This document shows, one piece after another, positions 24,570 to 34,805 of a DNA stretch of 64,000 nucleotides. Both the position numbers and the translations under genes were made by a program. The stretch covers positions 1,178,001 to 1,242,000 of the forward strand of contig JACZZP010000010.1 of the NCBI GenBank assembly GCA_015183035.1, read 5' to 3'. The notes under the pieces are model-generated. The model saw nothing but the letters and a program-made list of their open reading frames with translations, did no database searches and was not told the DNA's origin. Positions within the stretch are counted from its first letter, which is position 1, and each line of letters begins with the position of its first letter. This DNA is from Meloidogyne chitwoodi (lineage: Eukaryota > Nematoda > Chromadorea > Rhabditida > Meloidogynidae).

Positions 24570-25653
24570 ATTGGTATTTATATAAAAACTAAATTTTGGC
24601 ATTAATATAATAATAATAAATTTATTTTTCTTTGATATAGTTAGTTTTTAGATAAAATTTTAATGTTTTTTGAATAGGAAAATATATATACTTTTTTTTG
24701 ATTAATTTTTCTTGTTTAATTTTTGGCTTTTATTTTTTGTGAAATTACACGATTTAACCGATTAGCTTCTGCTCATACTCCCGCAATATTTGTTTATATA
24801 TTAAAAGTTAATTACCTACCTCTAAACTTACATTGTGACCGTCCAATACCTATTCATTCACTAATCGTAAATTTTTGACCATTCACAGATAAGATTGTTT
24901 TTTACTATTTTTATTACAGGAATTTTCTAATTTTACTTTTACACTTATTTTTAACATAAATTAAACAGGAAATACTAATTAGGTAAGCTTCATTCTGTTT
25001 ATATATTTATAATTTGTATAAACAATCCTGGCTTCTTTGGATTTGTTTAAATATTTTGTTATTATGTGGAAAATTAATTAAAAAATATCACTTAGCAACT
25101 ACACTACAATATATTTATATTAAAAATAAAATTTTTCTTCCCTAGTAAATTAGTCAAAGCTTTTTCTGCAAAAAAATAAAAAAATGCAAGATGAGAGTTA
25201 ATGACCGGAAGTGAAGGGAGATAAGCTTAAAATGGCTTTAGAGACTGGAAATATAATAAATGTTACTATTTCTAGTACATATGTATTTGTAAATAAAATG
25301 TTTTTAGTATAACTTTATAGAAAAGAGGTATTGAAGTTTTTTATATTCTTTGCTGGCCATTATAATTTTTACTTTCGCTTTTTGAAGCTTTTCCTTAAGA
25401 AAGTATTCTTTTATAAAAGAAAGTTTCTTTTTCTTAAAAGTCTCTAAATGACGTCAGTAAAAAATAAATATAACCTTTCAGCCTAAGTATTAGTTGAAAA
25501 AAAGTAGACAATTTTATAAAAATAAATGCATATTATATAGACTGGTCATTTTTTAAAAATACACAAATATTTACGTATATATGTAGTACTTAAATATTAT
25601 TTGTTATATGTACATATACGTGTGTTTATGCATGCGTGAGTGATTGAGGAGAA

Positions 25654-25663
25654 TATAAAAAGG
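25654..25663 (+). promoter_or_regulatory. isolated TATA-box-like sequence
   Basis: TATAAAAAGG stands in a less AT-biased stretch (TTGAGGAGAATATAAAAAGG) about 50 bp before an ATG at 25707. The frame from that ATG has no recognisable product, so this is only a possible core promoter of a short or noncoding transcript. Confidence 0.25.
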
Positions 25664-28600
25664 GCCACTAAAACGTATTTCTTAAAGCAAAAGTAGAAAT
25701 AAATATATGGGAAGGAGGGTTTTTTGCACATCAGACAACAATTTCCTCATTCGTCCACTTCCTTTTTATTTTCTCCTTGAATTTTCCTACACTTCAGCCG
25801 TTTCTTTTTTAAGCTTTCAAGCCTTTTGCCAACCGTTGTTGCCGGCTGTTGAATGTACTTTTATTTTTTTTTTGCAGAAAAAGGCTCATTCATTTTATTA
25901 TTTACGTCATTCCTCCTTATAACCTAAAATTCTGGCATTGAAGGATAAAAAATGGTATTTTTTTAGTATTTCTTTTAACATTTTTTATTATGTACCTATT
26001 CTTCCTTTATTATCCCAAATTTTCTTTAGATATTATTTCTAAAAAATAAAAAAAAAATTTTTCAACAAAAAACTGTGGTTCTTGAATTATGAATAATAAA
26101 AGTTTTAACTCAAAAATTGTTTTACTTTAATAAAAAAATTTTTTTTTTGCACAACTTAATATATAATATAAACTTGTATAAATATATAAAAATAATTATA
26201 TTTATAATTAATATTATTTTCTTTTTTTCTTTTAAAATTCCAATTGAAATAAATAAAAATAGCATCTTTTTCTCTTTAAAAAGGAAAAAAAGCTTTTTGG
26301 CTTATTCACTTTTATATTTTTTTGCCATTTTTGGCAAAGAATTGTGGAGTGCCTACTTTTTTTATTTTTCTTCTTCCATTCTCCCCAATGAATTTATATT
26401 TTCTGCTACTTTTGCAAAACCATCAGTCAGGTCCCAAAAAATGAAAAAAAGAGAATACAAATGTCCGGTAAAATTCTGCGCCAGTCAATTTCATTCAGTT
26501 AGAAAATTTCTTTAGAAGAATATATTTCCTCAACTAGCTTTATATAAATAAATATATAACTACTAGTAAATAAATAAATTAATTAATATAAATATATTTT
26601 TTTAATTTTTGTCCAATTATAGTAATTTATTAAAAATAATATTTATAAAAACTATTTAATTTTAATATTATGTATATAAAATTAAAATATATTCGTTTAT
26701 TATTACATTTTTTTTTAGATTTTTGATTTTGCAGCAAATTCTCATTTAATAAATATACTCTATTTTTATAATATAATCCCTCAATATATTTAATTTACTT
26801 TAGGGATTTATTGAAATATTTAAGTTATAATCCCTGGAGAAATATAAAATATATTTAAATTTATTTATTAAAATAATTCTTTGAAGAGAATTTTTAAATG
26901 TTTTTTTTCGAATCAATTAAAATTATTTATTTATTTATTCTGCTCTCATTGCTTTATTTATGCTACTAATTTATTATTTTTATCATCTATATTTTATTAA
27001 TTTTGGATTTTAAAAAAAATAATTAGTTTATTTTCTAAATTAAATTATTTTTTATAATAATTATTTTTAAAATTTTTTATTTGATTTTTATTAATTTCCC
27101 TTACATGTAGAAAAGATATGTAGTATTATTTGGCCATATTTTAAGTTTGAAAATTAAGCTAACAAATAAAATAACTACTTTGTTTACTGACAAAGAAACT
27201 AAGGGTATTTCTCTCTTTCTCTCTTTTTTAAGCCAATAATTAAGAGAAATTTCGTCCACATTACTAAATATTTAATTACTTAACTGTAAAGGGATGACCT
27301 CTCTTTATAAAGACAATCATGGGACAGAGCCCCTATAACTGTGTATTGTCCATATATTCTAATAATAAGTGAGTGCATTTAATTTTTATAATTTAACATT
27401 AATTTATATTATATTAATTTACAAAAATAATTTTAATACTCTAATATCAAACTTAGAAATGACCTAACAAATCTAATATATTTATATATATATTTTATAT
27501 TTCATCTGCCCATTGTGTCCATTCATCATATTCAACGTTTTTATTTATTTAGCTTGAGTTGTCTCCTTTCATCTGCTTCATCCATTCAATATTTCTTGCG
27601 CTTTCCTCTATCTATAATAATTTTACTATTCTGCTGACATATTAATTCCAAATTGCAAATTAATTTTACGGAAATTAATTTTTTCTGTGCGGTCTAATTA
27701 TAAATATAAGAATATATTTAATATTTATATTATTTAATTTTAAAACTTTTTTCCTATTTTTCTTATTTATTTTATATATTTTAAGAATAATGCCCGGCTC
27801 AAACGATATTTTTCGGTATTTTTAAAAAAAAAACTAACTGGAGAAATTTGTATAAAAAATCGACTGTCCCTTCCTTCCGTGATTTAATTAAAAATAAATT
27901 TATATAATTTAATTAATAATTATTTTTTGTTTAATTTTCTTAAAAAATAAAATCTTCTATATTTTATATCTCCACTTATTTTTTAATTTTATTTTAAAAA
28001 TCTGGAAAACATTTGAAAAAGGGAAATTTTAAATTTTTCTTGTATTTTTAAATGTTTTTTTATGTAAAAGTATTTTTAAAATTAAAAAAAAACCTTTTTG
28101 TTAAATTAATAATAAAGAATATATTTATTTATTTGTTAAAAAAATAAATTTTAATTATTTTCATTACTATAAACATTAAAAAAAAGTAATTTAATACAAC
28201 AAAATAGTACATAAATATATATTTATTTATTTATTTATTACATGTAAAGGTGTGTAAAAAATAATAATAAATTGCTGACAAATTGTTACTCAATTTAAAA
28301 AAAAAATAAAAAAAAACTCTTGTCGGCACTTAATCAAAAGATGAGGGAAGTCAATATTATTTATTAGAAGTAATAAAAAGATTTGGTGACAAAAATATTT
28401 TTTTATTATATTTGTCCTGTTCGTTGTCTTTTTTCCTTCCCTCCTCTCCTTCGGCACCGATCGATTTTATTCTCAGTTATTTATTTGTTCATAGACAAAT
28501 ATATTTTTTTCAATCTCTTTTTTTACATTATAAATACTGTCAGGAAGAGTTTATATAATAAATATATATTTTCTTCCTTCTCTATTTATTAGCTCTTCCA

Positions 28601-28682
28601 CTTCAATGATCAAGTCCGTCAATACGAGACTTATTATTTTCTTTTTAAATTTTTAGGTCGAGCAGCACTTCAATTGATTGAA

Positions 28683-28713
28683 TTGCGCTTTTTGCGATAA
28701 ACAAAAAGCGCAA
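28683..28713. other. perfect 12-bp hairpin
   Basis: TTGCGCTTTTTG, a 7-base loop and CAAAAAGCGCAA form a perfect stem in otherwise AT-rich DNA. The stem is too short for a microRNA precursor. A repeat remnant is the simplest reading. Confidence 0.45.
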
Positions 28714-30138
28714 AGAAGAAATACCTGGAAAATTTTTAAGAAAAATAAGGAAATTATAAAATATATATTTTATATATAAAATTGTTAAGGAATATGTACA
28801 TTTAAGAAATTGTCAAAAATAAATTATAATTAATTTTAATATACTACACATATGTATATAATATTATTTTAAACTTAAAATAATATTTTTGTGAACACAT
28901 GAAAGAAAAAATAACAATTTTTTATTTATTTGTGTGACTAATATTAAGCAACATTTGGCCACATAAAAAAACCAAATATATATTTTTTCTATTTGAGAGA
29001 AGCAATCACCTCCATTTTAACTTTATTTATTTATCATTTTGGAACAAAAACATTTTTCTTTTTTTATATTATATCAAATAAAATTATTTTAGAATAATTT
29101 TAATTATTAAAATTTAACTAATTTTTAAATTTAATGTTTGCATTTTTTCTTTTTTTTTACATATTTTTAATTATTTCAAATCCAAATTACTTAATTTAAA
29201 TTTAATTAGATGATTTTGATTAAATTAATGAAAAATATTTTTATTTAAAAAAATCAACAAATAGTATATTCTATATTTTTTAAAAATAAATATATGCTAT
29301 ATAGTACATATAAATAATGCAGCAAAATATATATTAACTAAATTTATTATTTTTTTCTTCCATCAATTAAGTCAATAAATAACTAAAGAAAAATTATCTT
29401 CAAATTTGTAAGTTTAAATAAATTTATTAATACATAAATATTTAAAAATAAACAAAAATATATTTTTTTTAATAAATTTAAAAATAATAAAAAAATAAAA
29501 TCAAATTGGCTTTCAGGCTTTTTTCTATTATTTAAATGTGTTAGATTAGTTAAAAAAAATTTTGATTAAATCTGAGTTATTTATTGAAATTGATAAAAAT
29601 TATAAATTTTTTTTATTTCTCAAAGAGATGCTGTTGGTCATAGGAAATATTAATTAAGAGAAGATTATATTTATTAGTTAATCTGTATTTAATATTTAAC
29701 CATTAACTAAATTTTCATATTATATTTTTAAAAACATTATTTAATCTTCAATTATGTCTGTCATTTTTAATTTTTTTAAATTAAAAAAAAGTGAGAGAAA
29801 CCTTTTTATTATCAATCATCTCTTTTTATAAACGAAGGAAAGCCTCTTTAATTAAAACAAAAATTAAATTTAATATAAATTTTAATACTACCTTAATTTA
29901 AGAAGAATTTACGATGTTTTTTGTTTAATCCAAACAGGAAATTAATTTGAAAAATAAATATTGGGACTTTTTTTATTTCACTATACATACTAGAGATCGG
30001 CCAAATTCAAATTTTTTCAAATATGTATTTTATAAAATTTTTTTTCAAATTATTTTAAACCGAATTTGATTTGAATTTGACTTTGATATTTTCCCAATCT
30101 CTATTACATAGTAGATATTTTTATTTGTTGTTTTTATA

Positions 30139-30597
30139 GGTGTCAACACAGAAGACCCACACTCAGAAGACCCACAGGCAGAAGAATCTACAGACAGAAG
30201 ACCCACAGTATATATCATTCGAAAGAGCTCGTCGAGCTGAGTTGAATAATATTCAGGGACCTATAACTTTGTCCATATTTGTTTCCTCTGACTAATTTTG
30301 GTTTTATTCAACTCAGCTCGACGAGCTCTTTCGAATGATATATAATTCGTTCATTAAGTAGTTTAGCCCAAAAAACTATTTTTACTTTTTTAAACCAATT
30401 TAATTTCGCATTTTTGTTCAATAACCATTTCTCACATTTTTAAATTTGCTAAAAAGAATAAATTAAAGGAAGACAAAAAAATTTTGTGGGTCTTTTGCCC
30501 GTGGGTCTTCTGCCTGAGTGGGTCTTCTGTCTGTGGGTCTTTTGCCGTGGTTCTTCTGCCTGTGGGTCTTCTGAGTGTGGGTTTTCTGGACCACGCC
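30139..30597. mobile_element. MULE-type MITE with repeated CAGAAGACCCACA arms and 9-bp TSD
   Basis: Inverted arms begin GGTGTCAACACAGAAGACCC on the left and GGCGTGGTCCAGAAAACCC on the right (reverse strand). Each continues with further copies of the CAGAAGACCCACA unit; the right arm has about five. A perfect 9-bp duplication, GTTTTTATA, flanks it at 30130-30138 and 30598-30606. The interior carries two inverted copies of a CGAAAGAGCTCGTCGAGCTG motif. No protein is encoded. The 9-bp duplication and repeat-rich terminal arms suggest a Mutator-like origin. Confidence 0.87.
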
Positions 30598-30667
30598 GTT
30601 TTTATATATTTTGAGTGTCCTTCGCATTAAAACAACTCAATTTTGTTCGATTTAAAAGGGACACGCT

Positions 30668-30780
30668 CGACTAGGCGCCGGCCGAGTGGACGCGCAATAG
30701 TATATCTAGTGAAGAGAATTAGAGATAAAGTGGAAACTAGAAAATACTTGCGGTCAGTCGGCCGGCGCCTAGTCGGGCTT
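30668..30780. repeat. small GC-rich inverted-repeat element
   Basis: CGACTAGGCGCCGGCCGA near 30670 is repeated in inverted orientation near 30760, about 75 bp apart, in an otherwise AT-rich setting. The spacer GAGAATTAGAGATAAA also occurs at about 31411-31426 beside another GC-rich fragment, so this is one member of a small repeat family. Confidence 0.6.
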
Positions 30781-30787
30781 ACCCGAT

Positions 30788-31043
30788 GGGAGCAGTTCAA
30801 CTGAGTCCGGCACAACTGAGTCCCGGCTCAACTGAGTAACCGTTTTAAAGTTTAACTCAAGTTTTTTCCTATATACGAATTATAAAAATATACAAATGAT
30901 AGCTCATTTGAAAGAGCTCTTCGAGCTGAGTCGAATGAGATAAAAATAAATGAATTTGGTTGACTGTGAACTGAGCGTACTCAGTTGTGCCAGGACTCAG
31001 TTGAGCCGGGACTCAGTTGTGCGGACTCAGTTGAGGTGTACCC
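30788..31043. mobile_element. MULE-type MITE with CAACTGAGTCC arms and 9-bp TSD
   Basis: This 256-bp element has inverted arms built of CAACTGAGTCC-type units: GCACAACTGAGTCCCGGCTC is present in both arms. It is flanked by 9-bp repeats TTACCCGAT (30779-30787) and TTATCCGAT (31044-31052), eight of nine bases identical. The interior has one GAAAGAGCTCTTCGAGCTGA motif, like the neighbour at 30139-30597. No protein is encoded. Confidence 0.82.
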
Positions 31044-31074
31044 TTATCCGATTTAAAAATATCTTGATCCTAAA

Positions 31075-31350
31075 GGGGTTGGGGTCATCTGACTACCGCC
31101 ATCTCAATCCCAATACAAACGGAGCCATCTCATGTCAGTACCAAAAAGTTTTTGAAATAAAATAGTGGTTTTTTCTTCATTTTAATATTCTTCGCTCATT
31201 TTTCGTTCTTATTTTATTTGGTTCATTTATATTTATTCAATTTTAGTAAGACCACCAAGAAAATATAACGTTTTTGAAAAATGCTGGTACTGAGATGACC
31301 CCTTTACCTTGAACTGAAATGGTGGTAATCAGTTGGCCCGTTCCGAAGCG
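31075..31350. repeat. inverted-repeat element with CTGAYTACCRCC ends
   Basis: The left arm GTCATCTGACTACCGCCATC is mirrored by GGTGGTAATCAGTTGGCC on the right. Further inside, GCCATCTCATGTCAGTACC is mirrored by GGTACTGAGATGACCCC. No target-site duplication was clear. It adjoins the element ending at 31043. Confidence 0.65.
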
Positions 31351-31352
31351 AC

Positions 31353-31640
31353 GCAGGACAAGAATGCGCGGGCCATCTAGGCGCGCAATCGCAATTATAT
31401 ATCAAATGCAGAGAATTAGAGATAAAAAGGAATCTAGAGTAGAGATAGCAACGGGCTCGGGTCCCGTCTTTTTCTTGACTTTTTTAGATGCCGAACCGGG
31501 ATCGGGAATTCCCGGTTTCGGGTCCCTCCCGGCGTTCCATTTTTAAATTTCCCGGTTTTTTCAAAATTCCTATCTCTAATCTCGAGACTACTTGCGCCTT
31601 CCGTCCTTTGCCTTCTCAGGCATTTCCCCGTTTACCTAGA
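31353..31640. repeat. GC-rich transposon relic
   Basis: This contains CGGGAATTCCCGG-type palindromes similar to the subterminal units of the hAT-like element at 20.3-21.3 kb. It also has the GAGAATTAGAGATAAA spacer of the 30668-30780 repeat and an inverted echo of it (ATCTCTAATCTC near 31570). It looks like overlapping fragments of at least two families. The open frame through it starting MVVISWPVPK is composed of repeat sequence. Confidence 0.5.
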
Positions 31641-31874
31641 TATCACAAAAGTATGATTCTTTCGTTGTTCTTCTATTTTTAAACTAAATTTTTCATTTTA
31701 ATAAACTAATTTTTTGATAAGAAAACAAACTTTAATATCTATAAAAATAATTTCTTTCAGTGATTCATTTCACCAACTCTTATAGAGTAGTTTTTATGAT
31801 AAACTAATTTATTACATACATAATTTATTAATTTTGGATATTAATAAAAAAATTAAATTTTGTTTAACTATTAA

Positions 31875-34068
31875 ATGAATGACCAACATTTTCTAAAGGA
31901 TCATCATAATCGCCAACGTCAACAAACAAATAATCAAAGAGAACAAACACGCAACGGCACACCTAGATCTGACCCATCACTTGTTCGTCGGCATACAACG
32001 CCAGACATGGCGGCTTCGGCCGCGTATGGGATGGGTAAAAATTTTTTAAACAATTTTTGTTTAATTTATAAAAAATTTGGCAATGCTTTCTTTTAGAGTT
32101 CACATTTTTCATTTATTCCTAATTCCTTATTTGTAAGATTCAGAAATTATTCCAAAAATTTAAATAAATTTCCTAATAAATATTTTATATAAATACATAT
32201 ATTTTTGTTTTTATTTATTAAGTTTCAGTATTGTGCGGTACTGATGAGCTTGAGCACCGCTATAGGGGGCGCATTGAAAAGTCTGTTTTATTATTCTGGA
32301 TTAATTAATTATTTTTATTTAGAGTTAAATTTGGTGTTCCTGTTAATGAGGCTTTTTCTCCTGACATTCCAGCAACTCTTTTGGTATTTTCTTTTAAAGA
32401 TTTATATAATTTTCTATTTTTAAAAGGTGCTATTGTTAAAAATCAACAAGGAAGGTCCTCTCAAAAAAGATATATGGCGTGCGCCCGGAAATCAAGCACA
32501 AGTTCGAAAGCTCTCAAATATTATGGTATGTTTTTGGTCAACAATTTTTCACGGGTTCCGCTGGCTGGTTTGGCCGTTATTTTATTTTTACTAACTTCTT
32601 CATATAAAGTGGTTTTATGGCTAAATTATTTTATTTTTCTGAAAGAGTCACCATTTAAATTTTTTAGCAACATGGGCGACTTGTAAATATTTCAAACATC
32701 AGTGTTTACACCGCTGCTTCCGTCATCAAAGTTTTTATTATTATTTTTTATTATTATATTGATGGATTTTTATTTAGCGTTTTCTTGCAAAACTTCCAGG
32801 TGGAATTTTGGGAGCAGAAAATGAGAAACGGCTTTTTGAATGTGTTCAACAAGGAAACATTGGTGATGATTCGAAACGCGAACTTTTCTGCAGGTTTTTA
32901 TACAAAACATTTTTAAACGCTTTTCAGAATTATTTCAAATTTGCCAATTCCTTCACAGCATTTGCTCGTTCTTCTCTTTGGGACCTTCCGAGTAATCACA
33001 GATTCTGCCGAAACTTTCGGCACAAAAATGACTCCTGATGCAATTGGGATTTCTGTAGCGCCTTCCCTCTTCCATACATGTATACACGATGGACAAAGAG
33101 TATAAAATTTAAATTTTTAAAATTTGAACTAAAGTGCATTTATTTCAAGGCAAAATTAGAAGACGTTCTTCGCTACAAAATTGCCTCTCAAGTAATTTCT
33201 GAAATAGTCCGTGGCTTTGGATACACAAATCTATTTCCACGTGAATGTTACGAATTCTATGCTCGAATTACTGGTCGAACATTGCGTGTTGATGAGCAGT
33301 GGCATTTTTCTTTTCAACTTCCATCAAGTATATTTTGCCATATTAGATTTGGATATTTTCTGTTATTCCTACGAGTATTCAGATACAAAACCAATTTGGA
33401 TAACAGGAAATTATTTTTTATGATAATGGGGAACCAAGCAAAACAAATAGGCACTTAAATTATTCTAGATTATAAATTTGTTCTTTTTTACTTTGTTTTT
33501 ATTTTTTTAATTTTTTCATTGTTTTTTTGGTTGGCTTGTCTTTTGTTTTGTTTGACTGACTTTTCCGTTTTTTTTTGTTTTTCTTTTTTTTTAATTTGTT
33601 TGTGTGCTTTTTTCAGACGGTCCACCGCCTCAACCCACTTCACCACTTCAGTGCCACATTGATAACAATGATGGATGTCAACCAGCTTCTGAACTTCAGT
33701 GCCGTATTGATATCAATGATGGATGTCAACCAGCTTCTGAACTTCAGTGCCGAATTGATAACAATGGTGGATGTCAACCAGCTTCGGAGATTAAACGCCG
33801 TATTGATGCTTTCTGTGCTGCAGCTAATATTAATCCAAAAGATGAGTGGTTACAGGCTCAACCTGCAATATATGCTGGTCCACCGCCACCACCTACTTCG
33901 GAACTTCAACGCCGTATTGATGCTTACTGTGCTGCAGCAAATATGAATTCAAAAGATAAGTGGTTGCAGGCTCAGCCTCAAATGAAGAAACAAAGTCAAA
34001 AAAGAAGGAGCCAATCTCAGCAGCAATTACATAATCGCAATAGCAATTGTGGATGCCATCCTGACTAG
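31875..34068 (+). CDS. RhoGAP-domain protein (short 3' form)
   Basis: RhoGAP domains speed GTP hydrolysis by Rho-family GTPases. After a Gln/Arg-rich start (MNDQHFLKDHHNRQ) the exons give FGVPVNEAF, then LLLKINKEGPLKKDIWRAPG with the Arg of DIWRAPG at the arginine-finger position. Next come GRLVNISNISVYTAASVIK, FLAKLPGGILGAENEKRL, SNLPIPSQHLLVLLFGTFRV and ISVAPSLFHT, the usual RhoGAP helix order. The domain is followed by SEIVRGFGYTNLFPRECYEF. In this form the exon ending at 33327 joins in phase to an exon at 33617-34068. That exon encodes a 16-residue tandem repeat and then a basic Gln-rich tail ending NCGCHPD. Homology beyond the domain was not recognised. The alternative end is the exon set at 34.8-37.3 kb. 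Confidence 0.85.
33646..33789 (+). repeat. three 48-bp tandem repeats in coding sequence
   Basis: Three units begin at 33646, 33694 and 33742. Each encodes about 16 residues of the type LQCRIDINDGCQPASE. A more diverged, longer repeat (RRIDAFCAAANIN..., RRIDAYCAAANMN...) follows in the same exon. The exact period and few differences suggest recent expansion. Confidence 0.85.
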
Positions 34069-34123
34069 TTTGAATTCGAGATTCTCTAAAACCTCATAAT
34101 CACTGCCATCATTATATGCAATG

Positions 34124-34396
34124 CTGGGGAATCAAGTATTTCAGCAAAATATTTCTTAATCAATGAAATAATTCATTTTAATCTTTTAAAGATTTTACTG
34201 AATATATAAGTACTATGCGTTTTTACGCTTCAACATTTTGCATCTTTACTCCTTTACAACTGTCAATCAAAAAGGAAAATTTAAATTATTTTTCATAATC
34301 TATTGGTTTTTGATTAAAAGTTTAGCATTTGAAGGAGTAAAGCATGCATGTGTATAAAATCATAGTACTACAACATTTATTTCTTGGATTCCCCAG
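34124..34396. repeat. inverted-repeat (MITE-like) segment between the two RhoGAP 3' ends
   Basis: CTGGGGAATCAAG at the left is mirrored by CTTGGATTCCCCAG at the right. Inside them, GCATCTTTACTCCTTTACA is mirrored by GAAGGAGTAAAGCATGC. No target-site duplication was seen. The segment would lie in an intron of the long RhoGAP form. Confidence 0.5.
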
Positions 34397-34805
34397 TTTC
34401 TTTATCCTAACGCACAATCAGACAAGTAGCAATCATATTTTTGCGCGTAGATCTCTTTATTCCTTTCCCGTTAACATTAAAACAATTAAATACGTGCTTT
34501 ATTATTTTTTTCTTGTGAAGTGCATTTGAATACATTTGGTTTCTTTTACTTGTTTTTCAGTTTTAATTTTAAATTATATAAGGTATATTTGCTGGTATTG
34601 AATCGTTATGCTTTACATTTCAGTTATACATATTTAAATTTTAACTTAATTCTTTTATGTGAATTCTGAATATTTTCTGAAACTACTCACTAAATTCTTG
34701 TAAATGAAATGATCTAGTCCCAGAATTTCGAGATTTAAAACTTAAGTATAAGTAATTTAAATTAAAATGATCAACTCCCATTCAGTAAAAGAATTCAGGA
34801 ACATT

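Larger units (their letters stand above)
24570..30129. other. 5.5-kb gene-poor AT-rich region
   Basis: I find no gene that can be supported. Short open frames (for example 25707-25922 and 26117-26515) are low-complexity, lack splice partners and match no family that I recognise. Scattered items are a strong TATA-like box near 25654, a small perfect hairpin near 28683, and otherwise simple AT sequence. Confidence 0.55.

Noticed and set aside
26432..26515. Possible zinc finger (YKCPVKFCASQFH) in the gene desert
   Set aside because: Cys spacing and the lack of paired His residues do not fit a C2H2 finger, and there is no neighbouring exon in frame.
30627..31682. Several open frames through 30.6-31.7 kb
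   Set aside because: They run through inverted-repeat elements, change strand with the repeats and match no protein family.
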